Shown here piece by piece: positions 8,437 through 17,870 of a stretch of 44,342 bases of DNA (position 1 is its first letter; each line of letters opens with the position of its first letter). The stretch comes from Desulfobacteraceae bacterium (GTDB lineage: Bacteria > Desulfobacterota > Desulfobacteria > Desulfobacterales > Desulfosalsimonadaceae). The notes beneath the pieces are model-generated. The model saw only the letters and a list, made by a program, of their open reading frames with translations. It searched no databases and was not told the origin of the DNA. The translations under genes were made by a program, and so were the position numbers. The stretch is from the NCBI GenBank assembly GCA_003597945.1, contig QZJS01000039.1, forward strand, positions 1 through 44,342, read 5' to 3'.

Positions 8437-8658
8437 ATGAAGAAAGATATTCACCCGGAATACAAGGAAACCGTCATCAGATGCGCGTGCGGCAGTGAAT
8501 TGACCATCGGGTCGACCCGGCAGGATGTTTCGGTAGAAATCTGTTCCAAATGTCATCCATTTTATACAGGCAAACAGAAGCTGGTGGATTCGGCCGGACG
8601 AATTGAACGGTTCCGCCGGAAATATGCAAAATTCCAGGACTCAAACAATCAATCCTGA
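8437..8658 (+). CDS. rpmE: 50S ribosomal protein bL31 (zinc form)
   Basis: The 73-residue protein has the four metal-binding cysteines of the zinc-containing L31 type, C16, C18, C36 and C39, and the family stretch [22 protein letters not shown]31 bridges the 50S and 30S subunits. The presence of the cysteines makes this the C+ paralogue that also stores zinc in other bacteria. AGAGGGAA a few bases upstream serves as the ribosome binding site. It sits between rho and prfA in a probable operon. Confidence 0.97.
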   Translation: MKKDIHPEYKETVIRCACGSELTIGSTRQDVSVEICSKCHPFYTGKQKLVDSAGRIERFRRKYAKFQDSNNQS

Positions 8659-8705
8659 TCTGCATCCTTCCTTGCGTGCTTCCGGATTATCGGTAATCGT
8701 CCATC

Positions 8706-9791
8706 ATGTTTGAAAATTTAGAAGAGATTGAACAGCGTTTCCGCGATCTCGAACAAAATCTGAGCGCGCCCGAGGTCGTCAGGGACCGCGCGTTATATAC
8801 CCGCTATATGCGCGAGCACGGGGATCTTGCGCCCATTGTCGAGGCGTTTCGTCAATATCGTCAAGCCACTGAAGAACTTGCGGAAAGCCGCGCGCTGCTG
8901 TCTGATCGGGACCCGGAAATCAAGGAGCTGGCCCGTCGGGAGATTGATGCCGTTACCGACAGGATCGACTGCCTGGAAACCGAGCTCAAGCAACTGCTGG
9001 TGCCCAAAGATCCCAATGATGACAAAAACGTATTTCTGGAAATCCGCGCCGGCACCGGCGGCGAGGAAGCGGCTCTGTTCGCCGGAGACCTCTTTCGCAT
9101 GTATTACCGTTACGGGGAGACCCGGAGGTGGAAATTTGAAACCATATCCCAGCATTTTACCGATGGCGGCGGTTTCAAGGAGGTCATTGTCCTGATCAAG
9201 GGGAAGGGCGCTTACAGCCGGCTCAAATATGAAAGCGGCACCCATCGGGTCCAGCGCGTGCCGGTCACCGAAACTCAGGGTCGGATTCACACGTCCGCGG
9301 TCACTGTCGCCATCCTCCCGGAAGTCGAGGACGTGGAGGTCCATGTGGACCCCACTGATCTGAAAATCGACGTGTTCCGGTCTTCCGGTCCGGGGGGGCA
9401 GTCCGTCAATACCACGGACTCCGCGGTCCGCATCACCCACCTGCCCACCGGTCTGGTGGTTATCTGCCAGGATGAAAAATCCCAGCACAAGAACAAGGCC
9501 AAGGCTCTCAAAGTGCTGATGGCAAGGCTTTATGATCTGGAACTGCAGCAGCAGCAGGATGATATTTCTGAAAAACGGAAAAGTCAGGTCGGCTCCGGAG
9601 ACCGGAGCGAGAGGATCCGCACGTATAATTTCCCCCAGGGCCGGATGACGGATCATCGTATCGGACTGACCCTCTATCGCCTGGAAAGCATTCTGGCGGG
9701 TGATATCGACGAAATCATCGATGCGCTGTCAACCCATTATCAGGCCCAGGCCCTCAAGAATGTCGAACCAAAACAGCACCAAAACGCTTGA
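8706..9791 (+). CDS. prfA: Peptide chain release factor 1
   Basis: RF1 reads UAA and UAG stop codons. The anticodon-like tripeptide PVT is at residues 186-188 (RF1 type PxT rather than RF2 SPF), and the peptidyl-hydrolysis motif GGQ is at 230-232 within [17 protein letters not shown]. The protein is 361 residues, normal length. Its 3' end overlaps the start of prmC by 32 nt, which couples the factor to the enzyme that methylates its GGQ glutamine. Confidence 0.98.
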   Translation: MFENLEEIEQRFRDLEQNLSAPEVVRDRALYTRYMREHGDLAPIVEAFRQYRQATEELAESRALLSDRDPEIKELARREIDAVTDRIDCLETELKQLLVPKDPNDDKNVFLEIRAGTGGEEAALFAGDLFRMYYRYGETRRWKFETISQHFTDGGGFKEVIVLIKGKGAYSRLKYESGTHRVQRVPVTETQGRIHTSAVTVAILPEVEDVEVHVDPTDLKIDVFRSSGPGGQSVNTTDSAVRITHLPTGLVVICQDEKSQHKNKAKALKVLMARLYDLELQQQQDDISEKRKSQVGSGDRSERIRTYNFPQGRMTDHRIGLTLYRLESILAGDIDEIIDALSTHYQAQALKNVEPKQHQNA

Positions 9792-10656
9792 GCCGCCCTG
9801 GACCATTCTCAAAATCCTGCAATGGGCCACCCCCTATTTTCAATCCCGGGATATCGACAGCCCGCGCCTGACCGCTGAAGTCCTTTTGTCTTATGTCCTT
9901 GGCATGGATCGGATCGATTTGTACGCGCGGTTTGATCAGCCGCTGTCCGATGAAGAGTTGACTTGCCTGAAATCTCTGATCCGCCGGCGCATCAGCAGAG
10001 AACCTGTGGCCTATATTATCGGCCGGAAGGAATTTATGGGCATTGACCTGGCCATAACTCCGGACGTGCTTATCCCGAGGCCGGAAACGGAATTCCTGGT
10101 GGGCGCTGCCCTTGACGTTCTGCCGGATGCCGCCGCATCCCCGCCCCGGCGGGTTATCGATATCGGGACCGGGTCCGGGGCAGTGATTATTGCTCTGGCC
10201 CATCATCGACCGGGACATTCTTTTTTCGCCACCGATATTTCTGAAGCAGCCATTGAAATCGCCAGGGCCAACGTGGCTGCCATCGGCAGTGACAATATTT
10301 CTTTTTTCGCCGGCGATCTTTTTGCCTCCCTGGGAGAGGATCAGGAGAAATTCGACCTGATCGTGTCGAATCCGCCGTATATACCCACTGCCTGCATCCC
10401 GGAACTGGCGCCGGAAATCAGCCGGTATGAACCTGTTGAAGCCCTCGACGGCGGCCCCGACGGCCTGGCAGTGATCCGGCGCATCGTGGCTTTGGCTCCG
10501 TCGTTTTTGAATCCCGATGGCCGGCTCATGATGGAGATCGGCCATGATCAGGCCGGCGCCGTTTCCCGCCTGGCCGCTGAAGCACGATGTTTTTCCGATG
10601 TGTTATTTGTCCGAGACTATGCCGGACATGAACGAATCGCGGTCATGTCCCTATAA
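9760..10656 (+). CDS. prmC: Release factor glutamine N5-methyltransferase
   Basis: PrmC methylates the glutamine of the GGQ motif in RF1 and RF2 using S-adenosylmethionine. The SAM motif is DIGTGSG (134-140) and the catalytic NPPY is at 204-207, with the N-terminal helical substrate domain containing [12 protein letters not shown] and [11 protein letters not shown]. The ATG at 9760 inside the prfA tail gives 298 residues and matches the family N-terminus; a frame extension further upstream runs only through prfA. There is a gap of 254 nt before rpsB. Confidence 0.97.
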   Translation: MSNQNSTKTLEPPWTILKILQWATPYFQSRDIDSPRLTAEVLLSYVLGMDRIDLYARFDQPLSDEELTCLKSLIRRRISREPVAYIIGRKEFMGIDLAITPDVLIPRPETEFLVGAALDVLPDAAASPPRRVIDIGTGSGAVIIALAHHRPGHSFFATDISEAAIEIARANVAAIGSDNISFFAGDLFASLGEDQEKFDLIVSNPPYIPTACIPELAPEISRYEPVEALDGGPDGLAVIRRIVALAPSFLNPDGRLMMEIGHDQAGAVSRLAAEARCFSDVLFVRDYAGHERIAVMSL

Positions 10657-10736
10657 ACCCGACCGGCAACACGCGCATTGAGCGAGTGGATAGATGGCCT
10701 GCGCGCCCGTTCCGACACGCAGGCTCAAAAAAATGT

Positions 10737-10765
10737 TTGCGTCTGAAAAAAATTACTGTTATAGA
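10737..10765 (+). promoter_or_regulatory. Candidate promoter of the rpsB-tsf cluster
   Basis: TTGCGT (10737-10742) and TATAGA (10760-10765) are separated by exactly 17 nt in the 254-nt gap between prmC and rpsB. The implied leader of about 140 nt could hold an autoregulatory S2-binding structure, as in other bacteria, but I do not recognise a known leader fold. Confidence 0.55.
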
Positions 10766-10910
10766 GGTCCACTTTACCAATGGGTGCGATTCCGGTCGCG
10801 GCCATAAAACTCACGTTGCCCGATGGTCCGCCCGGTGCTTTCCCATGGGGGGAAAGTCGGCGGCCCTGACCCGGACAACGGCGGAAACAACCAAAAATAA
10901 GGAGAAGGCA

Positions 10911-11813
10911 ATGCAGTATGTGACCATGAAGGAACTGCTGGAGGCCGGCGTGCATTTCGGCCACCAGACGCGGCGATGGAACCCCAAGATGAAAAAATAT
11001 ATCTTCGGGGCGCGAAACGGGATTTATATCATCGATCTTCAGCAGACGGTGAAACTGTTTAAAACCGCCTGTGATTTTATCGCCGATACCGTGGCCTCGG
11101 GGAAGTCGGTGCTTTTCGTCGGCACCAAGAAGCAGGCCAGGGAAACCATTTATGAAGAAGCCAACCGGGCGGAAATGTATTATGTCCAGAATCGCTGGCT
11201 GGGCGGCATGCTGACCAATTTCCCCACCATCAAAAAGAGCATCGATCGGCTCAACCATCTCAACACCATTGAAAACGACGGGTCCATCAACCTGTATCCC
11301 AAGAAGGAAAGGCTCAAGCTTCAAAAGGAGCGGGCCAAACTCGACAGCACCCTGGGCGGGATCAAAAACATGAAGTCCCTTCCGGGCGCCATGTTTGTCA
11401 TCGATACCAAGAAAGAGTCCATTGCGGTAAGAGAGGGACGTCGCCTCGGCATTCCCATTGTGGCGGTTTGCGATACAAACTGTGATCCCGACGAGATTGA
11501 TCTGATCATCCCCGGTAACGACGACGCCATTCGGGCCATCAACCTGATTACGTCCCGGGTTGCCGGCGCCTGCGTCGCCGGAGCCCAACGCCTGGCTGAG
11601 AAGGAACAGGCACGGGCCGACAAGGAAACCGAAGCGGTCGAGGCGGCCCCGGAAGCCAGAAAACCCTCAAAACCGGTGGAGCGGCGTGTGATTTCGACCG
11701 GCAAGGAAGGTCCGGTTGTTGAAGTGATCCATAAAACCGCCCCGGCGGCCCATGTCGACGGCGTAACGGCGGCGGACAACGAACCAGCATCCTCGCAAGA
11801 GGGAGGAGAATAA
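10911..11813 (+). CDS. rpsB: 30S ribosomal protein uS2
   Basis: The start [19 protein letters not shown] is the uS2 signature and is preceded by AAGGAGAAGGCA. Other family blocks are [31 protein letters not shown] and [13 protein letters not shown]. The protein is 300 residues, clearly longer than the usual 230-260, because of a C-terminal tail from about residue 230 that is rich in Glu, Ala, Lys and Pro and looks disordered. uS2 joins the 30S subunit late and helps bind bS1. It is followed by tsf after 2 nt. Confidence 0.98.
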   Translation: MQYVTMKELLEAGVHFGHQTRRWNPKMKKYIFGARNGIYIIDLQQTVKLFKTACDFIADTVASGKSVLFVGTKKQARETIYEEANRAEMYYVQNRWLGGMLTNFPTIKKSIDRLNHLNTIENDGSINLYPKKERLKLQKERAKLDSTLGGIKNMKSLPGAMFVIDTKKESIAVREGRRLGIPIVAVCDTNCDPDEIDLIIPGNDDAIRAINLITSRVAGACVAGAQRLAEKEQARADKETEAVEAAPEARKPSKPVERRVISTGKEGPVVEVIHKTAPAAHVDGVTAADNEPASSQEGGE

Positions 11814-11815
11814 AT

Positions 11816-12412
11816 ATGACAACCATAAGTGCGGATATGGTGAAAACACTACGTGCCCGGACCGGGGCGGGGATTATGGACTGCAAGCAGGCACTGGCGA
11901 CATCGGACGGCGACATGGATGCCGCCGTTGATTTTTTGCGTCAGAAAGGACTTGCAACGGCCCAGAAACGGGCCGGACGCGAAGCATCAGAAGGAACCAT
12001 TCAGTCTTATATCCATATGGGCGGGAAGATAGGGGTTCTGGTGGAAATCAACTGCGAGACGGATTTTGTCGCCAAGACGGATGATTTTCAAACCTTTGCC
12101 AGAAATATCGCCATGCAGATCGCCGCAGCCAGACCCCTGGGCGTAAACCCCGAGGACATTCCGGAATCGGTCATCGCCAAGGAAAAAGAGATTTACCGGC
12201 TCCAGGCACTGGAGATGGGCAAACCCGAGAAGATGCTCGACAAAATCGTTGAAGGCAAGATGAGCAAGTTTTATAAGGATTCCTGCCTGATGAACCAGGA
12301 ATATGTCCGGGATACCAGTCTGACCATTACCGATGTTTTAAATGATTTTATCGCCAAAACCGGTGAGAAAGTGACCATCCGTCGTTTCGCCCGGTTCCAG
12401 ATCGGAGAGTAG
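11816..12412 (+). CDS. tsf: Elongation factor Ts
   Basis: EF-Ts is the guanine-nucleotide exchange factor of EF-Tu. The N-terminal UBA-like domain reads KTLRARTGAGIMDCKQAL, and the EF-Tu contact region includes NCETDFVAKT. At 198 residues it is the short form, with one core subdomain instead of the two found in the 283-residue E. coli protein; this shorter form is normal in several bacterial groups including deltaproteobacteria. The start is 2 nt after the rpsB stop with GGGAGGAG upstream. Confidence 0.97.
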   Translation: MTTISADMVKTLRARTGAGIMDCKQALATSDGDMDAAVDFLRQKGLATAQKRAGREASEGTIQSYIHMGGKIGVLVEINCETDFVAKTDDFQTFARNIAMQIAAARPLGVNPEDIPESVIAKEKEIYRLQALEMGKPEKMLDKIVEGKMSKFYKDSCLMNQEYVRDTSLTITDVLNDFIAKTGEKVTIRRFARFQIGE

Positions 12413-12424
12413 GGGTAAAACATT

Positions 12425-13153
12425 TTGACCAAGCCGGTTTACAAACGGATTCTTTTAAAACTCAGCGGCGAAGCCCTGATGGGTGAACTTTCCTACGGGA
12501 TCAGCACCCGGATGCTTCAGTCCGTGGCCGAAGAGATCAAGGCCGCCCATGACATGGGAGTTGAAATCGCTATTGTCGTGGGCGGCGGCAACATTTTCCG
12601 CGGCATGTCCGCCGCATCCAACGGCATGGACCGGGCCTCGGCCGATTATATGGGCATGCTGGCCACCATCATGAACAGTCTGGCCTTACAGGATGCCCTT
12701 GAAAAAGTCGGCATGCCCACCCGGGTCCTGTCGGCCATTTCCATGCAGCAGGTGGCCGAACCCTATATCCGGCGCCGGGCCGTGCGTCACCTGGAAAAAG
12801 GTCGGGTGGTGATATTTGCCGCCGGCACCGGAAATCCGTATTTCACCACGGATACGGCATCCGTGCTGCGGGCCGAGGAAATCCATGCGGATGTGCTCAT
12901 GAAGGCCACCAAGGTTGACGGAGTTTTCGATTCTGATCCCGAGGTCAATGATTCCGCAAAATTTATTAGTGAAATAAGTTATATGGACGTCCTGAAACGC
13001 CGTTTGAGCGTCATGGACTCCACAGCCATATCCCTTGCCATGGATAACGGTCTGCTTCTGGTCGTGTTCAATCTCAAGGTTGCCGGCAATATCCGGCGGG
13101 TGGTCTGCGGCGAGACCATCGGCACCCGGATCTACGACGCTTCCGCTCAATAG
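12425..13153 (+). CDS. pyrH: Uridylate (UMP) kinase
   Basis: PyrH phosphorylates UMP to UDP for RNA and sugar-nucleotide synthesis. It belongs to the amino-acid-kinase fold. Motifs are [11 protein letters not shown] (about 8-18), [10 protein letters not shown] (about 51-60), [12 protein letters not shown] and the [13 protein letters not shown] block. The start is TTG at 12425, preceded by a GTAGGGG stretch; the length of 242 residues is normal. It lies 12 nt after tsf in the usual tsf-pyrH-frr order. Confidence 0.97.
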   Translation: MTKPVYKRILLKLSGEALMGELSYGISTRMLQSVAEEIKAAHDMGVEIAIVVGGGNIFRGMSAASNGMDRASADYMGMLATIMNSLALQDALEKVGMPTRVLSAISMQQVAEPYIRRRAVRHLEKGRVVIFAAGTGNPYFTTDTASVLRAEEIHADVLMKATKVDGVFDSDPEVNDSAKFISEISYMDVLKRRLSVMDSTAISLAMDNGLLLVVFNLKVAGNIRRVVCGETIGTRIYDASAQ

Positions 13154-13222
13154 GTGAGGAAGGGCCGCGAGAGCGCCGGCGGTGTCATAACTTCTTGCTA
13201 TCAAACACCAAGGTAATCCGTC

Positions 13223-13780
13223 ATGATTGAAGAGATTAAAGATGAAGCAAGCGATAAAATGAGAAAAACCATTGGTGCGCTTCAGGGTGAACTCAAAAAA
13301 ATCCGCACGGGCCGGGCGTCTTTAAACATCTTTGATGACGTTCGTCTGGATTATTACGGGGCAACGACCCCACTGAACCAGATGGCCACCCTGGCGATTC
13401 CGGAGAGCCGCCTGATCACCATTCAGCCATGGGATGCTTCGGTCATCAAGGATATTGAAAAAGCGATACTTAAATCAAATCTTGGGCTCACGCCCACCAG
13501 CGATGGTAAAATCATCCGGATCGCTATTCCGCCGCTGACCGAGGACCGCCGAAAGGAAATCGTCCGGCAGGTCAGCCGCACCTGTGAAGAATACCGTGTG
13601 GCTGTTCGAAACGTTCGCAGGGATGCCAACGACATGCTCAAAGATCTGAAAAAAGAAGGCGAGGCATCCGAGGACGACGTGTTCAAGGCCCAGGATCAGA
13701 TTCAGAAAATCACCGACGAACACATCAAGCAGATCGACGAGATGTACAAGGAAAAAGAGAAGGAAGTCCTTGAACTCTAA
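13223..13780 (+). CDS. frr: Ribosome recycling factor
   Basis: RRF, with EF-G, splits the post-termination ribosome. The 185-residue protein has the family segments LRKIRTGRAS-like LKKIRTGRASLNIFD (26-40), YYGATTPLNQMA, and the C-terminal helical hairpin with VRNVRRDAND. The length is exactly the family norm. Its last codons overlap the start of uppS by 11 nt. Confidence 0.98.
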   Translation: MIEEIKDEASDKMRKTIGALQGELKKIRTGRASLNIFDDVRLDYYGATTPLNQMATLAIPESRLITIQPWDASVIKDIEKAILKSNLGLTPTSDGKIIRIAIPPLTEDRRKEIVRQVSRTCEEYRVAVRNVRRDANDMLKDLKKEGEASEDDVFKAQDQIQKITDEHIKQIDEMYKEKEKEVLEL

Positions 13781-14531
13781 TCCTGTTGCCGATTACGGGC
13801 TCGATTTGTCCAACCTGCCGGCGCATATCGCCGTTATCATGGACGGCAACGGCCGCTGGGCGAAAAAACGGCTTCTCAACCGGGTCAAGGGGCATGAAAA
13901 GGGTGCGGATGTGGTCCGTGCGGTGGTCACGACTTGTCGTGAAATCGGCATCCGGTTTTTGACGCTGTATGCGTTTTCTACGGAAAACTGGCAGCGGCCC
14001 AAGGTCGAAGTCAGTGCTCTGATGTCGTTGCTGAAAAAGTTTCTGATCGACGAGACACCCGAAATGCTGGATAACCGGATTCGGCTCAATGTCATCGGCC
14101 AGATCGAAAGGCTGCCGGACGATGTTCAGGTCGAAATCCGCCGGGCCATGCATGTTACCGCGCATAATACCGGCATGTGCCTCAATCTGGCCTTAAGCTA
14201 CGGCGGCCGGTCCGAGATCGTTCGTGCGGTGATGGAAATCGCGACCGGCATCGAGAAGGGAACGCTCAAGGTTTCAGATGTGTCCGATGCCCTGGTGGAG
14301 CAGCATCTTTATACCGCAGGCATGCCGGACCCGGAGTTGCTCATCCGGACCAGCGGTGAGATGCGGATCAGCAATTTTCTGCTCTGGCAGATCGCCTACA
14401 GCGAGATTTTTATCACACAGACCTTGTGGCCTGATTTCACAAAGGATGAATTGATCGGCATTATCAAGGATTTTCAGGGTCGCGAGCGCCGGTTCGGCGA
14501 TGTTGCTCCACCGGACAAACAAACCTCCTGA
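13770..14531 (+). CDS. uppS: Isoprenyl (undecaprenyl) diphosphate synthase
   Basis: This cis-prenyltransferase makes the C55 lipid carrier for cell-wall and O-antigen synthesis. The catalytic block HIAVIMDGNGRWAKKR (about 19-34, Asp 25) and the C-terminal PDPELLIRTSGEMRISNFLLWQ region are clear. The start is TTG at 13770 inside the frr tail, with AAGGAAG about 3-9 nt upstream; no ATG fits. At 253 residues the length is normal. It belongs to the frr-uppS-cdsA-dxr-rseP run. Confidence 0.96.
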   Translation: MNSNPVADYGLDLSNLPAHIAVIMDGNGRWAKKRLLNRVKGHEKGADVVRAVVTTCREIGIRFLTLYAFSTENWQRPKVEVSALMSLLKKFLIDETPEMLDNRIRLNVIGQIERLPDDVQVEIRRAMHVTAHNTGMCLNLALSYGGRSEIVRAVMEIATGIEKGTLKVSDVSDALVEQHLYTAGMPDPELLIRTSGEMRISNFLLWQIAYSEIFITQTLWPDFTKDELIGIIKDFQGRERRFGDVAPPDKQTS

Positions 14532-14601
14532 GAGCAACCATTCCGCGATCTTCCCATTCGCGATCGCCGTCTTATCCGCTAAACGGTCAAAAGGACGGAC
14601 C

Positions 14602-15420
14602 ATGCATCTGAAACGCTGGCTCACCGCCATTGTGGCCATTCCTTTTCTGGTGGCAATTATCATTAAATCCCCGCCAATGCTGTTTGCAGGCTTTATCGGG
14701 GTGGTGGCGCTTATCGCCCTGTGGGAATATTATCCCATCGTTCTGTCCGGCTGGAAGCCAGAAGGCCACCCCCTTATTCTTGCATGGGGCGTGCTGGTGG
14801 GCCTGGCAATTATCACGGCAGCGGCCACGGCGACACTTGAACTGATTCCCGGGCTTTTGATGATTAATCTGATCGGCGCGGCGGTTTCATCCATGCCCGT
14901 TTATGGAAAAAACCCCAAAATCCTGTCGATGGTTTCGGCTCAGATCCAGGGCCTTGTCTATATCCCTCTGTCCCTTGCGACCATTGTGCTGTTGCGCAAT
15001 GGGAGCGACGGCGTGGCATGGGTCTTTTTTCTCCTGTTTATCGTGTTTTCAGGGGATGTGGGCGCTTTTTACGCCGGCCGATTTTTCGGCAGGCGCAAAC
15101 TCAGTCCGTCCATCAGTCCGGGCAAGACTATTGAGGGGGCTATCGGCGGTCTGATCACCAGTGTTTTGGTGGGTTTCAGCTTTTATTTGATTTTCCTGCC
15201 GCACTTGAATCCCCTTGCGGTACTCGGACTGCTGGTGTGCGTCAATCCGGCGGCCCAGGCCGGTGATCTTTTCGAATCTCAACTCAAACGCGCCGCCAAC
15301 GTCAAGGATTCCGGCAATATTCTGCCCGGCCACGGCGGCATGCTGGACCGCATCGACGCGTTGCTTTTTGCCGCGCCCTTGGCCTGGGTGTTTAAAACAT
15401 TCATCATGACGGGTGTCTGA
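14602..15420 (+). CDS. cdsA: Phosphatidate cytidylyltransferase (CDP-diglyceride synthase)
   Basis: CdsA makes CDP-diacylglycerol, the precursor of membrane phospholipids. The protein is very hydrophobic, with about eight predicted membrane segments, and carries the family signature KDSGNILPGHGGMLDRIDAL near its C-terminus plus SPGKTIEGAIGG. The ATG at 14602 with AAAGGACGG upstream gives 272 residues; a longer open frame starting in uppS lacks support. The stop overlaps a possible GTG start of dxr. Confidence 0.96.
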   Translation: MHLKRWLTAIVAIPFLVAIIIKSPPMLFAGFIGVVALIALWEYYPIVLSGWKPEGHPLILAWGVLVGLAIITAAATATLELIPGLLMINLIGAAVSSMPVYGKNPKILSMVSAQIQGLVYIPLSLATIVLLRNGSDGVAWVFFLLFIVFSGDVGAFYAGRFFGRRKLSPSISPGKTIEGAIGGLITSVLVGFSFYLIFLPHLNPLAVLGLLVCVNPAAQAGDLFESQLKRAANVKDSGNILPGHGGMLDRIDALLFAAPLAWVFKTFIMTGV

Positions 15421-15421
15421 T

Positions 15422-16597
15422 ATGCGGGGGATATCGGTTCTCGGGGCCACTGGTTCCATCGGCCGCAATACCCTGGCGGTCGCAGAAATGTTTCCGGATC
15501 GTTTCACGGTGGCGGCTTTAACGGCAAATGCCAATATTGCCGTGCTGGCGGACCAGATTTTACGGTTTCATCCCGATCTGGCGGTTGTCGGCACGGAAGA
15601 TGACGCCCGCGCGCTTAAAAACAGGTTGCCTACGGGCGCCAATACGGATATTCTTTATGGTGTCGACGGATATATTGCCGCGGCAACCCATGACAAATCC
15701 GATATCGTGGTTTCGGCCATGGTGGGCGCGGCCGGGCTTATGCCGACCCTGGCGGCCATTGACGCGGGCAAGCAGGTGGCCCTGGCCAATAAGGAAACCC
15801 TGGTCATGGCAGGTGATATCGTCATGGCCAGGGCCAGGAAAAAAAATATTGAGATCCGGCCCATCGACAGTGAACACAGCGCTATTTTTCAATGCCTTGC
15901 CGGCAGCCGGCGATCGGATTTGCGCCGGATTTATCTGACGGCATCTGGCGGGCCGTTCCGGTCTCTGCCGGCTGCCGCGTTTGCCGATGTCACGCCGGCC
16001 GATGCCCTGGCCCATCCTACCTGGCAAATGGGAAGCAAGATCACCATTGATTCGGCTACCATGATGAACAAGGGGCTTGAAGTGATCGAAGCAAAGCATC
16101 TTTTTGATATTGACCACAAAGACATTACGGTGGTGATTCATCCCCAGAGCATCGTGCATTCCATGGTGCTGTTTGCCGACGGAGCCGTCATGGCCCAGAT
16201 GGGCATGCCGGATATGAAAGGGGCCATTGCCTATGCCCTGTCCGGGCCCGAGCGCCTTCCTCTGGGGCTGCCGGTGCCCGATTTTGGCGCCATCGGCCGC
16301 CTGACCTTTGAGGCGCCGGATCTTGAACGCTTCCCGTGTCTCGGCCTTGCGGCTCGGGCCTGTGAATCCGGCGGAACAATGCCGGCGGTCTTAAATGCCG
16401 CCAATGAAGCGGCTGTGGCCGCGTTTTTAGATAATCGCATATCTTTTGTCCAGATTCCCGCGGCCATCGCCCACGTGATGGACGCGCACAAAATTGTTTT
16501 GTCGCCGGATGTGGATGCCATCCTTGCCGCCGATCAATGGGCGCGGCGCGCGGCCCGGGACTGGATGAAGCAAAATAAAAAGGAGTTGCCCGCATGA
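15422..16597 (+). CDS. dxr: 1-deoxy-D-xylulose 5-phosphate reductoisomerase
   Basis: Dxr converts DXP to MEP, the first committed step of the non-mevalonate isoprenoid pathway, which also feeds UppS encoded nearby. The NADPH site is LGATGSIG near the N-terminus; the metal/substrate block RPIDSEHSAIFQCL, the flexible-loop segment LTASGGPFR and SATMMNKGLEVIEA are present. The ATG at 15422 gives 391 residues; an in-frame GTG at 15413, overlapping the cdsA stop, would add three. The stop overlaps rseP by 4 nt. Confidence 0.97.
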   Translation: MRGISVLGATGSIGRNTLAVAEMFPDRFTVAALTANANIAVLADQILRFHPDLAVVGTEDDARALKNRLPTGANTDILYGVDGYIAAATHDKSDIVVSAMVGAAGLMPTLAAIDAGKQVALANKETLVMAGDIVMARARKKNIEIRPIDSEHSAIFQCLAGSRRSDLRRIYLTASGGPFRSLPAAAFADVTPADALAHPTWQMGSKITIDSATMMNKGLEVIEAKHLFDIDHKDITVVIHPQSIVHSMVLFADGAVMAQMGMPDMKGAIAYALSGPERLPLGLPVPDFGAIGRLTFEAPDLERFPCLGLAARACESGGTMPAVLNAANEAAVAAFLDNRISFVQIPAAIAHVMDAHKIVLSPDVDAILAADQWARRAARDWMKQNKKELPA

Positions 16598-17652
16598 GCA
16601 TGGTGCTCGGTTTTATCGTTGTTCTGGGCGTTTTGATTTTTTTCCATGAGCTTGGCCATTTTTTCTGCGCCAGGGCCTTTGGCGTCGGGGTTGAAAAATT
16701 TTCCCTGGGTTTCGGCCCGAAACTGGCGGCAAAAACCGTCGGCCGGACCGAATACCGGATTTCGGCTATCCCGCTGGGCGGATACGTCAAGCTGGTGGGG
16801 GAATCGCCTGACGCGGAGATTGATCCCGAAGATCTTGACGCATCCTTTTCCGACAAGCATGTCTTTAAGCGCATGCTCATCGTGGCGTCCGGCCCGTTGT
16901 TTAATTTTTTCCTGGCCCTGGTGATTTTTTTCGGCATCTTCAGCATGGCCGGCGTTATCGTGATGGAGCCGGTCTTCGGCGAGATCCGGGTTGAATCCCC
17001 GGCGGAAAAGGCCGGTCTGAAGGAACGGGACCGGGCTGTCGCCGTTGACGGCCTACCCATTAAAACCTGGACGGAGATGGCTGAAAAAATTTCGGACGGC
17101 GGCGGCGCTGCCCTGTGGCTGACCGTTGACCGGGATGGTGAGATTTTCGATGTCCGCATAACGCCGGAAAAAATGCCCATGGAAAACCTCTTCGGCGAGA
17201 CCGTTGACCGTTACGTCATCGGCGTGACCGCGGCCGGCGAAGTCGTCACAAAGCGGCTCAACCCCGCCGCCGCCCTGGTGGAAAGCATCCATCGCACCTA
17301 TATGATCACGGAGTTGACCATTGTCAGCGTGGCAAAACTGATCAAGGGCTCCATACCCGCCGACAATCTCGGCGGCCCCATCCTCATCGCCCAGATGGCA
17401 GGCGAGCAGGTCCGGCAGGGATTTATCAATCTGTTATTTTTTATTGCCGTTGTCAGTATCAACCTCGGCATATTAAACCTTCTGCCCGTGCCGGTTTTAG
17501 ACGGCGGGCATCTGTTGTTTTTTACCATCGAAGCCGTCCGCGGCAAGCCGCTGAGCATCCCCATCCGTGAAAAAGCCCAGCAAGTGGGGCTGTTTCTGCT
17601 GATGATGCTGATGGTTTTTGTTTTTTATAATGATATCATGCGGTTTTTCTAA
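16594..17652 (+). CDS. rseP: RseP-type site-2 intramembrane zinc protease
   Basis: The protease cleaves membrane-embedded substrates such as anti-sigma factors. The zinc site HELGH is at residues 18-22 in the first membrane segment, and the third ligand lies in the late LDGGHLLFF motif. One PDZ-like domain lies about 110-195 with SPAEKAGLKERD; E. coli RseP has two, and single-PDZ forms are common elsewhere. The protein is 352 residues. It starts with an ATGA overlap on dxr and ends the cluster, with the 192-bp palindromic element immediately after. Confidence 0.95.
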   Translation: MSMVLGFIVVLGVLIFFHELGHFFCARAFGVGVEKFSLGFGPKLAAKTVGRTEYRISAIPLGGYVKLVGESPDAEIDPEDLDASFSDKHVFKRMLIVASGPLFNFFLALVIFFGIFSMAGVIVMEPVFGEIRVESPAEKAGLKERDRAVAVDGLPIKTWTEMAEKISDGGGAALWLTVDRDGEIFDVRITPEKMPMENLFGETVDRYVIGVTAAGEVVTKRLNPAAALVESIHRTYMITELTIVSVAKLIKGSIPADNLGGPILIAQMAGEQVRQGFINLLFFIAVVSINLGILNLLPVPVLDGGHLLFFTIEAVRGKPLSIPIREKAQQVGLFLLMMLMVFVFYNDIMRFF

Positions 17653-17654
17653 AC

Positions 17655-17846
17655 TTGATGGTTCTGTAAAAAGTCGAATTTTTCGCTTCGAGAGTCTTTC
17701 GGGGCGCGATTTTTCCGGATGCTGAATGGCAAAAATTCGTCGCAAGCTCCTCAAACAGTTTGCCATTCTTAACGCATTCGCAAAAATCGCTTTTCTCCCC
17801 GAAATCCACAATCTCGCTCAGAATCGACTTTTTACGTCACCGTCAA
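17655..17846. repeat. 192-bp palindromic intergenic element
   Basis: The element begins TTGATGG and ends CCGTCAA, its near reverse complement. Both arms share GTAAAAAGTCGA/TCGACTTTTTAC at the ends and CGATTTTT/AAAAATCG with TTTCGGGG/CCCCGAAA further in. A central hairpin pairs AATGGCAAA (17725-17733) with TTTGCCATT (17759-17767). The whole stretch is therefore one large imperfect palindrome filling the rseP-purL gap. The ends match those of the partial repeat at 1-94. It looks like a non-autonomous dispersed element; it may also act as a bidirectional terminator-like hairpin. Confidence 0.75.
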
Positions 17847-17870
17847 ACTTATAAAGGCGAAGAGAAATTT

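Noticed and set aside
8793..9656. 287-codon open frame opposite prfA
   Set aside because: It is a shadow of prfA, whose GGQ and PVT motifs leave no doubt about the coding strand.
10686..10910. Upstream extension of rpsB
   Set aside because: It would be translated from the promoter/leader region; the ATG at 10911 follows AAGGAGAAGG and begins with the uS2 signature.
10725..11588. 287-codon open frame opposite rpsB and its leader
   Set aside because: It is antisense to uS2 and covers the promoter; no family resemblance.
16188..17180. 330-codon open frame on the minus strand across dxr and rseP
   Set aside because: It is antisense to two well-supported genes, has Ser/Arg/Pro-rich composition typical of a shadow frame in GC-rich coding DNA, and resembles no family.
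17760..17870. Upstream extension of purL
   Set aside because: The extra residues come from the palindromic repeat, and the ATG at 17871 has a ribosome binding site and the family N-terminus.
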